Below are positions 50,893-59,293 of a DNA stretch of 64,000 bases, in pieces (the first letter of the stretch is position 1; each line of letters begins with the position of its first letter). The position numbers were made by a program, and so were the translations under genes. The notes beneath the pieces were generated by a model. It was not told where the DNA came from. It saw only the letters and a program-made list of their open reading frames with translations, and did not search any database. Origin of the DNA: JACKEQ01 sp041389565 (GTDB lineage: Bacteria; Myxococcota_A; UBA796; GCA-2862545); the NCBI GenBank assembly GCA_041389565.1, contig JAWKRP010000003.1, positions 186,001 to 250,000 of the forward strand, given 5' to 3'.

Positions 50893-50914
50893 GCAACGAC
50901 CCGTTGCGTTGCTC
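50893..50914 (+). promoter_or_regulatory. GCAACG/CGTTGC inverted repeat upstream of ctaB
   Basis: GCAACG at 50893-50898 and CGTTGC at 50902-50907 form a perfect inverted repeat with a 3-base gap, followed by GTTGCTC. TTGCTC (50909-50914) is 16 bases before TAAGAG (50931-50936), a possible -35/-10 pair. The same half-sites occur before ctaA and the cox operon, so a shared regulator is possible. Confidence 0.45.
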
Positions 50915-50985
50915 GGCGATGGGCGCGGGCTAAGAGGGCGGCCAGGTCTCGTGTACGCACGCGAGACGGGTCCGGTGGAGGTTCC

Positions 50986-51933
50986 GTGAGCCAGACATCT
51001 ACCGCAGAAGCGACCGCCCGCGATGCCGGTGCGATCCCCGCGGATGGCGCGGCCTCCCGGAGCTCGCTGCGCCTCTACCTCGACATCACGCGCCCGCGCG
51101 TCATGGCGCTGGTCGTGTTCACCGGGCTCCCGGCGCTGCTGCTCGGGAAGACCGCCTGGCCGTCGCTGTCTCAGACCTTCTGGATCCTCCTCGGCACCGC
51201 GTTCGCTGGTGGCGCGAGCAGCGCGTTCAACGCGTACATCGAGCGCGACGCCGATGCCCGCATGGCCCGCACCCGGCGCCGTCCGCTGCCGGCTGCGGCC
51301 GTCCTGCCCGGCGCGGTGATCGGCTACGGAGTCGTGCTCACCATCGCCTCCACGATCATCCTGTGGGCCGTCGGAGGCGTGTGGCCCGCCGTGATCGCGC
51401 TCGCCACGATCGCCTTCTACGTCGGGGTCTACACGCTGTGGCTCAAGCCGCGCACCCCGCAGAACATCGTGATCGGGGGGGCCGCCGGGGGCACCGCGCC
51501 GCTGATCGCCAGCGCGGCGATGGACGGCTCGGTCAGCCTGGGCGCCTGGATCCTGTTCCTGATCATCTTCCTGTGGACGCCCCCGCACTTCTGGGGCGTC
51601 GCGCTGTACCGCAAGCGCGAGTACGAGGCGGCCGGGTTCCCCATGATGCCCACGGTCGTCGGCGATCAGCCCACGCGCTGGCGCAGCCTGGCGTACACGC
51701 TGGCGCTCATCCCCGTCACGCTGGCTCCTTGGGCGCTCGGCTACCTGTCGCTGGCCTACGGGGTCGCGGCGGCCGGTCTGGGCGCCTGGTTCCTGTACTT
51801 CGTGATCGACTCGATGCGCGCACCGTCGCCGAAGCGCGACTACCGCGTGTTCACGCAGTCGATCGTCTACCTGTCGATCCTGTTCCTGCTCATGCTGGTC
51901 GACCTCGCCGTGCAGGGTCTGCCGCTCGGCTGA
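50986..51933 (+). CDS. ctaB: Protoheme IX farnesyltransferase (heme O synthase)
   Basis: A 315-residue inner-membrane prenyltransferase that adds farnesyl to heme b, giving heme O for the oxidase. The Asp-rich motif is NAYIERDADARMARTRRRPL and the second site is YRKREYEAAGFPMMPTV after WTPPHFWGVALY, both typical of CtaB/CyoE. About nine membrane helices. GTG start four bases after GGAGG. It opens the oxidase locus, followed by a lipoprotein and ctaA. Confidence 0.95.
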   Translation: MSQTSTAEATARDAGAIPADGAASRSSLRLYLDITRPRVMALVVFTGLPALLLGKTAWPSLSQTFWILLGTAFAGGASSAFNAYIERDADARMARTRRRPLPAAAVLPGAVIGYGVVLTIASTIILWAVGGVWPAVIALATIAFYVGVYTLWLKPRTPQNIVIGGAAGGTAPLIASAAMDGSVSLGAWILFLIIFLWTPPHFWGVALYRKREYEAAGFPMMPTVVGDQPTRWRSLAYTLALIPVTLAPWALGYLSLAYGVAAAGLGAWFLYFVIDSMRAPSPKRDYRVFTQSIVYLSILFLLMLVDLAVQGLPLG

Positions 51934-51952
51934 GCACACCGTGGGAGGCCGC

Positions 51953-52882
51953 ATGCTCGTTCTGCTCGCGCTGGGTGCCTGTGACATGGGCGACCTCACG
52001 GAGCCCGAGGGCGGTCCGCCGCGGGTCGCTCCCACGCAGATCGCGGAGGCGCGGAGCTGGGTGCGTACCGTCGTGACCGACGGGTCGTCGCTGTACTGGG
52101 CGAACTACGACGTGAGCACGGGGCGGAGCGCGCGTGCGGTCGTCGATCGCACGGGAGCCGCCGGAGGGGAGCGCCAGGAGCTGGTGGTCGAGCCCCACCC
52201 GCCCGAGCAGCTCGATGTCGACGGGGGATTCCTGTACTGGAGCTACGAGCTCGGGCCGCTGAAGCGCGTGGCCCTGGCGGGAGGCGAGCCCGAGGTGCTG
52301 CTCGAGCACACGGGGGCGAAGTGCTTCGACGCCGACGGCCCCGACGTGTTCCTGATGCGCGACGGCGACGTGGTGCACGTCGATCCCGCGACGCGCGAGA
52401 ACCGCGTGATCGCCCGCAAGGCCCTGGGCGACTGCGTGGTGGCGCTCGGCGACGCGCTGTTCTGGACGGAGCGGAAGCAGATCGCGACCGTGCCGCGCGT
52501 GGGGGGCGAGCCCACCCCGCTGGTCGAGCTGAACAAGCCCGACGGGCTCGTGGTGTTCGACGGTGCCCTGTACACGTGTGTCGACGACGTCCTGACCCGC
52601 GTCGACCCGTCGACGGGCGAGACGAAGCCCATCCGGAGCTACTGCCACAGCGACGGGCTCGCGGTCTCCGAGAACGGGCACTGGTTCCGGCGCGAGTACT
52701 TCGAGGGCTGGCCGCCGCAGGAGCACCAGCGGATCGCCGAGGTCACGTCCGAGGGCGTGAGCTGGCTGTTCGACGGGCTCGGGGTGTCGTCGGTCGCGAT
52801 CGCCGACGGGCACGTGATCTGGTTCGGTCGGGCCGAGGGGTCCGGGGGCGACTGGAAGGGCTACCGGGCTCCACTTCCGTGA
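51953..52882 (+). CDS. Propeller-like lipoprotein inside the oxidase locus
   Basis: A 309-residue protein. MLVLLALGACDMGDL has a lipobox (LGAC). The body is made of repeated blades such as VTDGSSLYWANYD, LDVDGGFLYWSYE, VVALGDALFWTERK, VVFDGALYTCVDD and IADGHVIWFGRAE, matching the DGxxLYW repeats of DUF5050-like beta-propellers. GGAGG precedes ATG 51953; GTG 51941 is less likely. It sits between ctaB and ctaA, which is unusual. It may be an envelope sensor or assembly aid; unknown. Confidence 0.75.
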   Translation: MLVLLALGACDMGDLTEPEGGPPRVAPTQIAEARSWVRTVVTDGSSLYWANYDVSTGRSARAVVDRTGAAGGERQELVVEPHPPEQLDVDGGFLYWSYELGPLKRVALAGGEPEVLLEHTGAKCFDADGPDVFLMRDGDVVHVDPATRENRVIARKALGDCVVALGDALFWTERKQIATVPRVGGEPTPLVELNKPDGLVVFDGALYTCVDDVLTRVDPSTGETKPIRSYCHSDGLAVSENGHWFRREYFEGWPPQEHQRIAEVTSEGVSWLFDGLGVSSVAIADGHVIWFGRAEGSGGDWKGYRAPLP

Positions 52883-52888
52883 GGGTGG

Positions 52889-52932
52889 GCAACGTCGGGC
52901 TGCGTTGCATCGGTCTCGCGCACGGCTAGATG
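52889..52932 (+). promoter_or_regulatory. GCAACG/CGTTGC box and promoter candidate upstream of ctaA
   Basis: GCAACG (52889-52894) and CGTTGC (52903-52908) are inverted with an 8-base gap. TTGCAT (52905-52910) is 16 bases before TAGATG (52927-52932), which fits a -35/-10 pair. If used, transcription would start near 52939, which supports the ctaA start at 52954 and not 52930. Confidence 0.4.
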
Positions 52933-52953
52933 GACAGACTGGCCGAGGCACCG

Positions 52954-53877
52954 ATGGACCGTTCCGAACGACTCTCCCCCGCCGTGTTCACGCTGGTGGC
53001 GACGATCTGGGGGCTCCTCGTGTTCGGGGCGTCGGTGCGCGTGCACGGCGCGGGTCTCGCGTGCCCCGACTGGCCGCTGTGCTTCGGTGAGGTCATCCCC
53101 GAGATCGACTTCGGCGTGTTCTTCGAGTTCGGGCACCGCGTGTACGCCGGGCTCGTGAGCCTGATGTTCCTCGGGATCGGCGCGATGATGGCGTGGCGCC
53201 GGCTCCCGCGCGCGCTGCTCGGCGTCTGGGGCTTCGGGCTGTTCGTGCTGGGCGTGCAGGTCGTGCTGGGCGGGCTCACCGTGCTGCACCTGCTGGCCGA
53301 GTGGACGGTCACGAGCCACCTGCTCGCGGGCAACACGTTCTGCGTCACGGTGCTCGTGCTCGCGCTCGCCCTCCGCGCGCACGAGCAGGGGTGGCCCCCG
53401 CTCGATCCGGTCCAGCTCGCGCAGCGCTTCGGGGCCGTGTCCATCGCGTTCTTCCTGGTCTGCCAGCTCGCGCTCGGCGGGCTCGTGTCGAGCAGCTACG
53501 CGGGCCTCGTGTGCCCCGACTGGCCCACGTGTGCGGGCGATGTGTGGTTCCCCACGTTCACGGGGCTCGTCGGCCTCCAGGTCGTCCATCGCCTCGTCGC
53601 GTACGGGCTGTTCGGGCTGGCGCTCCTGATGGCGGCCACTTCGGTCCAGCACCGCCACCTCCGCGCTCCCACGCTGCTCGTGCTCGGCCTCGTGGTCGTC
53701 CAGATCACGGTGGGCGTCAGCAACGTCCTCCTGCGGCTCCCGGTCGAGATCACCCTGCTGCACACGGGCGTGGGCGCGCTCATCGCGCTGTCGACCGCGT
53801 GGCTGAACTGGCGGGCCTTCCGTGCCCCGCTGGCCTCCGGTGTCGAGAGCGCGGAGCCGGGCCTCGTGGAAGCCTGA
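52954..53877 (+). CDS. ctaA: Heme A synthase
   Basis: A 307-residue inner-membrane protein that oxidises heme O to heme A. It has the duplicated CtaA/COX15 layout: VRVHGAGLACPDWPLCFGE with EFGHRVYAG in the first half, and SSSYAGLVCPDWPTCAGD with GLQVVHRLVAY in the second, plus TSHLLAGNTF and LLHTGVGALIAL. Cys pairs in the extracytoplasmic loops match type with redox disulfides. ATG 52954 is chosen because GAGG lies five bases upstream and a promoter candidate overlaps ATG 52930. Its stop overlaps the next start (TGATG). Confidence 0.93.
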   Translation: MDRSERLSPAVFTLVATIWGLLVFGASVRVHGAGLACPDWPLCFGEVIPEIDFGVFFEFGHRVYAGLVSLMFLGIGAMMAWRRLPRALLGVWGFGLFVLGVQVVLGGLTVLHLLAEWTVTSHLLAGNTFCVTVLVLALALRAHEQGWPPLDPVQLAQRFGAVSIAFFLVCQLALGGLVSSSYAGLVCPDWPTCAGDVWFPTFTGLVGLQVVHRLVAYGLFGLALLMAATSVQHRHLRAPTLLVLGLVVVQITVGVSNVLLRLPVEITLLHTGVGALIALSTAWLNWRAFRAPLASGVESAEPGLVEA

Positions 53878-54251
53878 TGTCCGACGCGCCTCCCGGTCCA
53901 CCCACTCCCGACACCGACGCCGCCACTCCGGCCCTCGAGAGTCCTGCGGGCTGGCCCCCCTGGGTGCAGCAGTGGGTGATGCCCTTCCTCCAGGAGTCCG
54001 GGCTGTGGCCCGTGCTCGTGGCGATTCTCGGGCACGTCGTGATCCTGATCGCGCCCATGCTCGCAGCCCTGTCGCGAGGGAACCGCGCGATGTCGCTGCC
54101 CATCACGGTGGTCGTGATGGTGTCGTTCTGGCTGTGCCGTACGGAGTACGAGGCCACGGGCCGTCTGCGCGGCGTGACGCTCGTGGTGGTGCTCGTGTGG
54201 CTCGCGTCCATCGCGCTGGGCGCGGTCGCGGGCCACTACGGCATCCTGTAG
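53877..54251 (+). CDS. Membrane protein of the oxidase locus (124 residues)
   Basis: A Pro/Thr-rich N-terminus (PPGPPTPDTDAATPALE) and three hydrophobic helices (LVAILGHVVILIAPMLAAL; LPITVVVMVSFWLC; VTLVVVLVWLASIALGAVAG). No known domain. It is coupled to ctaA by a TGATG overlap and its end is two bases from the convergent cytochrome c gene. Probably an assembly or accessory protein, judged by position only. Confidence 0.65.
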   Translation: MSDAPPGPPTPDTDAATPALESPAGWPPWVQQWVMPFLQESGLWPVLVAILGHVVILIAPMLAALSRGNRAMSLPITVVVMVSFWLCRTEYEATGRLRGVTLVVVLVWLASIALGAVAGHYGIL

Positions 54252-54253
54252 GG

Positions 54254-54823
54254 CTACTTCCGGACGGACTTCACGTCGTCGGGCGTGACGATGCCGTCGT
54301 CGTTGCCCCAGGAGTTCCGGACGTACGTGGCGACCGCGGCCACCTCGTAGTCGGAGAGCTGGGCCTGTGCGGGCATGGCGCCGTTGAAGTCGTTCCCGAG
54401 AACGTTGATCGGGCCGTTGAGGCCGTTCACGATGATGTTCGCCTGGTTCCGGGCATCGCCGTAGAACGATCCGGCGCCCGCGAGCGGCGGGTAGGTGCCC
54501 GCGACGCCCTGACCGTTCTCCTGGTGGCAGGCGATGCAGATCTGGCCGTACACGAGCTCGCCGCGCTCGACGAGGGCTTCCTTCGTGACCGGACCATCCT
54601 TCGGCTTCTCGACCGGAGCCGTGGGCACCTCGACCTTCACGGCGAGGGCAGGGGACGCGCAGTACGCGTAGCCGGTCTTGAAGCTGTGCAGCCACGACTG
54701 GCACACGCCCTTGTGGCGGAAGCCGTAGTGCGCGGCGATCTCCGGATGGTCGGAGGAGCGCGGCCGCTCACAGCCCGTGAGGGCAGCCAGCGCGAGCGCA
54801 GAGACGAGGATCGAACGGGTCAT
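54254..54823 (-). CDS. Mono-heme cytochrome c lipoprotein
   Basis: A 189-residue protein. MTRSILVSALALAALTGC has a lipobox (LTGC). Residues about 25-60 (AAHYGFRHKGVCQSWLHSF ... YAYCASP) form an unrecognised N-terminal part with two cysteines. The cytochrome c domain has GQICIACHQENGQG (C-x2-C-H) and the axial Met in NGAMPAQAQLSDYEVAAVA. It is likely an electron donor to the aa3 oxidase. GGAG is about ten bases before the ATG. Divergent from the diheme cytochrome gene with a 199-base regulatory gap. Confidence 0.82.
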   Translation of the reverse strand: MTRSILVSALALAALTGCERPRSSDHPEIAAHYGFRHKGVCQSWLHSFKTGYAYCASPALAVKVEVPTAPVEKPKDGPVTKEALVERGELVYGQICIACHQENGQGVAGTYPPLAGAGSFYGDARNQANIIVNGLNGPINVLGNDFNGAMPAQAQLSDYEVAAVATYVRNSWGNDDGIVTPDDVKSVRK

Positions 54824-54900
54824 CGGTGACGTACTCCAGCTGGAGGGCGTGGGACGGCGGATGGGCAGTGTATGCAATGGACGGGAGCGCGGCAGATCCT

Positions 54901-54997
54901 GCAACGAGATGGCGCACCCCGCCCGTGCGGACGGGCCCCCCCGGCGCAGGTGCCACCCTTCGTTGCATTGCCCGGCCGGGTGCGCCTTTCATATAGG
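54901..54997 (+). promoter_or_regulatory. Divergent regulatory region before the cox operon with GCAACG/CGTTGC box
   Basis: GCAACG (54901-54906) and CGTTGCAT (54961-54968) are inverted half-sites 54 bases apart, and TTGCAT also occurs on the minus strand at 54872-54877. TTGCCC (54968-54973) is 16 bases before CATATA (54990-54995) and 18 before TATAGG, a plausible promoter for the diheme cytochrome and cox genes. Poly-C and GCC blocks lie between. Confidence 0.45.
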
Positions 54998-55022
54998 TCT
55001 GCTCCATCCAGGGAGTGAACCC

Positions 55023-55661
55023 ATGAGAGCCATCCTTCCGGTCCTGGTCGGCGTCTTCTGCCTGGCCGTCGGATGCGTGGTCACGGGATGTGGCAGCGCC
55101 GCTGGCGAAGGTCCCGGCCGGGCGGCCGTGATGTTCGACGACAACTGCGGCACGTGCCACGGGGCCGACGGTCACGGGAACATGGAGATCGGTGCCCCCG
55201 GTATCGCGGGTCTCCCCGATTGGTACGTCGCGCGCCAGCTCCACAAGTTCCGCGACGGAATCCGCGGCGCCCACGGCGACGATCTCGAGGGCCTGCGCAT
55301 GCGCCCGATGTCCCGCACCATCCGCGACACCGACATCGATCCCATCGCCGCGTACGTCTCCGGTCTCGCGCCCGCGCCCAACGAGGCCAGCGTGGCGGGG
55401 GATCCCGAAGCCGGAAAGGCCCTGTACGCCGCCTGTGGCGCGTGCCACGGCGCCGACGGCAAGGGCAACCAGGCGCAGAACGCGCCGCCGATCGGCCTGC
55501 TCCAGTCCTGGTACATCGAGCGTCAGCTCCACAAGTTCCGGAACGGCATCCGCGGCGCCCACCCGGACGACACCACGGGCCAGCAGATGGCGCCGATGGC
55601 GAAGACGATCCCCAACGACGAAGCGGTCACCAACCTGTCCGCGTTCGTCTCCACTCTGTGA
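55023..55661 (+). CDS. Diheme cytochrome c (c4-like)
   Basis: A 212-residue exported protein with a lipoprotein-like signal (MRAILPVLVGVFCLAVGC). It contains two homologous cytochrome domains: DNCGTCHGADGHGNMEIGAP and ACGACHGADGKGNQAQNAPP, each followed by W-Y-(V/I)-x-RQLHKFR-(D/N)-GIRGAH and a Met ligand (RMRPMSRTI; QQMAPMAKTI). This is the c4/c553 arrangement seen in oxidase donors. First gene of the cox operon, followed by the 34-residue peptide and coxB. An in-frame upstream extension has no ribosome site, so ATG 55023 is used. Confidence 0.88.
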   Translation: MRAILPVLVGVFCLAVGCVVTGCGSAAGEGPGRAAVMFDDNCGTCHGADGHGNMEIGAPGIAGLPDWYVARQLHKFRDGIRGAHGDDLEGLRMRPMSRTIRDTDIDPIAAYVSGLAPAPNEASVAGDPEAGKALYAACGACHGADGKGNQAQNAPPIGLLQSWYIERQLHKFRNGIRGAHPDDTTGQQMAPMAKTIPNDEAVTNLSAFVSTL

Positions 55662-55674
55662 GCAGGAACCACCC

Positions 55675-55779
55675 ATGGCCAAGGACTACGACGCGGACAC
55701 CGTCATGTTGCGGGTGTTCGTCATCACCACGGTCGGGGCGGTGCTGTTCTCCGCTGCCGTCCTCATCTTCATCCTCTGA
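55675..55779 (+). CDS. 34-residue membrane peptide of the cox operon
   Basis: ATG at 55675 has AGGA seven bases upstream. The product starts MAKDYDADTVMLRVFVITTV and continues as one membrane helix to the end. It lies 13 bases after the diheme cytochrome stop and 15 before coxB, so its place in the operon is firm. It is in the size range of small oxidase subunits such as CcoQ or CtaH-type peptides but is not recognisably homologous. Confidence 0.6.
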   Translation: MAKDYDADTVMLRVFVITTVGAVLFSAAVLIFIL

Positions 55780-55794
55780 GTCCGGAGCTTTCCC

Positions 55795-56475
55795 GTGATC
55801 GAGTGGCTCATCCCGCAGACCTCCACGTTTGCGAGTGACATCGACAACCTCTTCCTCCTCATCGTCCTGGTGGTGGGGTTCTGGTATGCCCTCACGGTCG
55901 GGATGTTCTTCTGGCTGATGATCCGGTACCGCGCCCGCGAAGGCGTGAAGGCGGAGTACATCACCGGCAAGGAGCCCGAGCTCAAGCGCTGGATCACCAT
56001 CCCGCACGCGCTGATCATCCTGTGCGACGTGGTGCTGGTCGTCGGCGCCGTGAAGGTCTGGTACGACGTGAAGCAAGACCTCCCGCCGGCGGATGCCGAG
56101 CTCCGGGTCGTGTCGCAGCAGTGGGCGTGGACGTTCCACCACGAAGGCCCCGATGGCGAGCTCGGCACGCCCGACGACATCGTGCTGGTCGACGAGCTGC
56201 ACATCGAGGTGGGCAAGACCTACCACTGGCACCTCGAGTCGCTCGACGTGCTGCACAGCTTCTCGATCCCGACCATGCGCTTCAAGCAGGACGCCATCCC
56301 CGGTCGCGTGAACACGGGCTGGTTCACCCCGACCAAGACGGGTGAGTACGACGTGCAGTGCGCGGAGATGTGCGGCATCGGCCACGGTGCCATGGGCGCC
56401 CGCGTTTTCATCCACACCCCGGAAGACTACGAGCTCTGGCAGAAGATCGCCTCCGCTCGTCTCGCCGGCCGCTGA
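55795..56475 (+). CDS. coxB: Cytochrome c oxidase subunit II
   Basis: A 226-residue protein with two N-terminal membrane helices (NLFLLIVLVVGFWYALTVG; IPHALIILCDVVLVVGA) and a CuA cupredoxin domain. CuA ligands are visible as His in LDVLHSFSIP and CAEMCGIGHGAM (two Cys, Glu carbonyl, His, Met). SQQWAWTFHHEG is the aromatic electron-entry patch. CuA presence means a cytochrome c oxidase, not a quinol oxidase. GTG start seven bases after GGAG. Confidence 0.95.
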   Translation: MIEWLIPQTSTFASDIDNLFLLIVLVVGFWYALTVGMFFWLMIRYRAREGVKAEYITGKEPELKRWITIPHALIILCDVVLVVGAVKVWYDVKQDLPPADAELRVVSQQWAWTFHHEGPDGELGTPDDIVLVDELHIEVGKTYHWHLESLDVLHSFSIPTMRFKQDAIPGRVNTGWFTPTKTGEYDVQCAEMCGIGHGAMGARVFIHTPEDYELWQKIASARLAGR

Positions 56476-56509
56476 ACCCCTTCTGTCTGTCGAAGCTCGA
56501 GAGGAGCCG

Positions 56510-58216
56510 ATGAGCGACAATCACGCCGACCATGGTCACGACGACCACGGCCACCATCACGAGATGACCTTCCTCGAGAAGTACGTCATCCCTCTCGATC
56601 ACAAGTACATCGCCAAGCAGTACCTGCTCACCGGCATGTTCATGGCGCTGATCGGGGGCTTCTTCTCGTACGCCTTCCGGATGCAGCTCGCGTGGCCCGG
56701 CAGCGACATCCCGATGTTCGGGCACATGTCGCCGGCCGAGTACAACGCGGCCATCACGACGCACGGCACCGTGATGATCTTCTGGGTCGCCATGCCCGTG
56801 CTCATCGCGGCCTTCGGCAACTTCCTGATCCCGCTCATGGTCGGTGCCGACGACATGGCGTTCCCGCGCCTCAACCGCCTGTCCTACCAGGTGTTCTTCG
56901 TCAGCGTGGTGCTGATCATCGCGTCGATCTTCGTGCCGGGCGGCGCGTTCGGTGGCGCATGGACGGCCTACCCGCCGCTCTCCGCAGAGCCCACGTACAA
57001 CCTCACGCCCACGGGCTCCACGCTCTGGATCCTCGCGGTCGCGGTCGAGTTCGCGGCCTTCCTCATCGGCGGCATCAACTTCATCGTCACGGCGATGAAC
57101 GCCCGTGCGCCGGGGATGAAGTGGGATCGCGTGCCGATGGTCGTGTGGATGATCTGCATCGCCAGCATCCTGTTCATGCTGTCGGTCGGTCCGCTCATCG
57201 CGGGCGCGGTCATGCTGTTCTTCGACCAGGTCCTGAACACCGGGTTCTACGACCCCACGCGTGGTGGCGACCCCATCCTGTGGCAGCACCTGTTCTGGTT
57301 CTTCGGGCACCCCGAGGTGTACGTCGTGCTCCTGCCCGCCACGGGCATGGTGGCCGAGGTCATCACGGTGTTCTCACGCAAGAAGCTGTTCGGCTACCAG
57401 CTCGTGCTGTTCACCTCGATCGGCACCGGCGTGCTCTCCTTCTTCGTGTGGGCCCACCACCAGTTCGTCGCCGGCATCGACCCGCGCATGGCGAACATCT
57501 TCACCGTCACCACGGTGCTCATCTCGATCCCCATCGCCGAGATGCTGTTCCTGTACATCGCCACGCTGTACAAGGGCTCCATCACGTTCAGCACCCCGAT
57601 GCTGTGGGCGCTGGGCTTCATCTTCGCCTTCCTCATCGGCGGCGTCACGGGCATCCCGCTCGGTGCGAGCGGCTCCGACATCTACCTGCACGACAGCTAC
57701 TTCGTGCTGGCCCACTTCCACTTCACGTTCTTCCCCATCGCCTTCATGGGAACGTTCTGCGGGCTGTCGTTCTGGTACCCGAAGATGTTCGGGAAGATGA
57801 TGAACGACACCCTGGGCAAGATTCACTTCTGGCTCACGTTCCTGTCGTTCCACGGGATCTTCATCCCGCTGTTCGTGCTCGGTCTGGCCGGCCAGCATCG
57901 CCGGATCTTCGACTTCACGAACTACCCCGACCTCGCGACGCCCGACCTCCAGTCGGTCCGGATCTTCGCGACCTGCTCGCTGCTCGTGCTCCTCGCATCG
58001 CAGTCGATCTTCCTCTACAACTTCTTCTACAACATGTTCTTCGGGAAAGACGCTCCGGCGAACCCCTGGAACTCGAGCACGTTGGAGTGGACCGTCCCGT
58101 CGCCGCCTCCGCACGGCAACTTCGGGAACAAGTTCCCGGAAGTGTACCGAGGCCCCTACGAGTACAGCGTCCCGGATCGCGAGCTCGACTACTGGCCGCA
58201 AAGCGAACCCTCCTGA
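56510..58216 (+). CDS. coxA: Cytochrome c oxidase subunit I (A-type heme-copper oxidase)
   Basis: A 568-residue protein with 12 membrane helices. HGTVMIFW carries a heme-a His. FFGHPEVYVVLLP gives the CuB His, the cross-linked Tyr and the Glu of A1-type enzymes. VWAHHQFVAG gives two further CuB His ligands, and LAHFHFTFFPIAF the His pair for heme a3 and heme a. A His-rich N-terminus (HADHGHDDHGHHHE) precedes the first helix and may bind metal. ATG 56510 follows GAGGAG. It catalyses oxygen reduction and proton pumping in the inner membrane. Confidence 0.97.
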   Translation: MSDNHADHGHDDHGHHHEMTFLEKYVIPLDHKYIAKQYLLTGMFMALIGGFFSYAFRMQLAWPGSDIPMFGHMSPAEYNAAITTHGTVMIFWVAMPVLIAAFGNFLIPLMVGADDMAFPRLNRLSYQVFFVSVVLIIASIFVPGGAFGGAWTAYPPLSAEPTYNLTPTGSTLWILAVAVEFAAFLIGGINFIVTAMNARAPGMKWDRVPMVVWMICIASILFMLSVGPLIAGAVMLFFDQVLNTGFYDPTRGGDPILWQHLFWFFGHPEVYVVLLPATGMVAEVITVFSRKKLFGYQLVLFTSIGTGVLSFFVWAHHQFVAGIDPRMANIFTVTTVLISIPIAEMLFLYIATLYKGSITFSTPMLWALGFIFAFLIGGVTGIPLGASGSDIYLHDSYFVLAHFHFTFFPIAFMGTFCGLSFWYPKMFGKMMNDTLGKIHFWLTFLSFHGIFIPLFVLGLAGQHRRIFDFTNYPDLATPDLQSVRIFATCSLLVLLASQSIFLYNFFYNMFFGKDAPANPWNSSTLEWTVPSPPPHGNFGNKFPEVYRGPYEYSVPDRELDYWPQSEPS

Positions 58217-58234
58217 GCCGCGAGGCATACCGAC

Positions 58235-58810
58235 ATGGCATCCAAAGTCATCGCGAACACCCGCACCGCGGCCGGTCTCACCACCGGGAAGCTCGCCATC
58301 TGGTGGCTGCTCGGCTCCGAGATCGTGATCTTCGGCGGGCTGCTCGGCAGCTACATCATGCACCGCCTCGGCCACCCGGAGTGGGCGAACTACGCCGTCC
58401 ACACGAACGTGTGGGCCGGGGGTCTGAACACCTTCATCCTGCTCACGTCCAGCCTGTTCGCGGTGCTCGCGCACCAGGCGGCGGAGCACGGTGACGGCCC
58501 GAAGGCCGCAAAGCTCCTGTTCGCCACGTTCTGCGGTGGGCTCGGCTTCCTCTGCGTGAAGACGTTCGAGTGGAGCAACGAGATCGCCCACGGGTACACC
58601 ATCACCGCGAACACCTTCTGGTCGTTCTACTACACGGCCGCCGGCATCCACGGTCTGCACGTGATCATCGGCATGTCGATCATGCTGTTCATCGCGTACA
58701 ACGCCAACAAGGGCAAGGATCTCCACCGCGTCGAGCTCGTCGGCCTGTACTGGCACTTCGTCGACATCGTGTGGATCTTCCTGTTCCCGCTCCTCTACAT
58801 CGCGAAGTAG
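58235..58810 (+). CDS. coxC: Cytochrome c oxidase subunit III (first copy)
   Basis: A 191-residue protein with about five membrane helices. WWLLGSEIVIFGGLLGSYI, FILLTSSLFAVLA, FWSFYYTAAGIHGLHVIIG and LYWHFVDIVWIFLFPLLY are standard subunit III blocks, including the helix III Glu and the final WHFVDxVWIFLF. It is the short type, lacking the first two helices of mitochondrial COX3. It lies 18 bases after coxA. A second subunit III-like gene follows two genes later. Confidence 0.9.
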   Translation: MASKVIANTRTAAGLTTGKLAIWWLLGSEIVIFGGLLGSYIMHRLGHPEWANYAVHTNVWAGGLNTFILLTSSLFAVLAHQAAEHGDGPKAAKLLFATFCGGLGFLCVKTFEWSNEIAHGYTITANTFWSFYYTAAGIHGLHVIIGMSIMLFIAYNANKGKDLHRVELVGLYWHFVDIVWIFLFPLLYIAK

Positions 58811-58816
58811 GACACC

Positions 58817-59293
58817 ATGGCAGAACAAGCCCACGCCCACGGCGATCACGGCGATCACACCAGCCACTACGTCAAGATCTGGGGCGCGCTCCTGGTGCTG
58901 TTCCTGATCAGCGTCATCGGCCCGATCTTCGAGATCCCCGCGCTCACGCTCATCACGGCGTTCGGTGTCGCCTGTGTGAAGGCCTTCCTCGTGATGAAGT
59001 ACTTCATGCACCTCGACGCCGAGCTCAAGCTCGTCTGGTACATCCTGGCCGGCTCGCTCGTGCTCATGTTCGTGTTCTTCTTCGGCACCGCGGCCGACGT
59101 GCGGAACCACGAGGGTAGCCGCTGGGTGAACGTGGCCGCGCAGGCCGAGGTCGCCCGCGGGATGGCCGCCGGAGACGGTCACCACGGTGAGCACGGTGGT
59201 GGGCACGAAGAGGGTGGCCACGCTACGGAAGAAGGGCACGGCGCCGAAGGCGAGCACGGCGGCACTCACGAGGCACCGAACGGAGGTCACTGA
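58817..59293 (+). CDS. Cytochrome c oxidase subunit IV-like protein with His-rich tail
   Basis: A 158-residue protein with three membrane helices (IWGALLVLFLISVIGPIFEI; LITAFGVACVKAFLVMKYFM; WYILAGSLVLMFVFFFG). VKAFLVMKYFMHLD is the hallmark of prokaryotic subunit IV (CyoD-like). The C-terminal 45 residues (from about 115) are unusually rich in His, Gly and Glu (GDGHHGEHGGGHEEGGH), like the N-terminus of coxA, and could bind copper. Coupled to the next gene by TGATG. Confidence 0.85.
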   Translation: MAEQAHAHGDHGDHTSHYVKIWGALLVLFLISVIGPIFEIPALTLITAFGVACVKAFLVMKYFMHLDAELKLVWYILAGSLVLMFVFFFGTAADVRNHEGSRWVNVAAQAEVARGMAAGDGHHGEHGGGHEEGGHATEEGHGAEGEHGGTHEAPNGGH

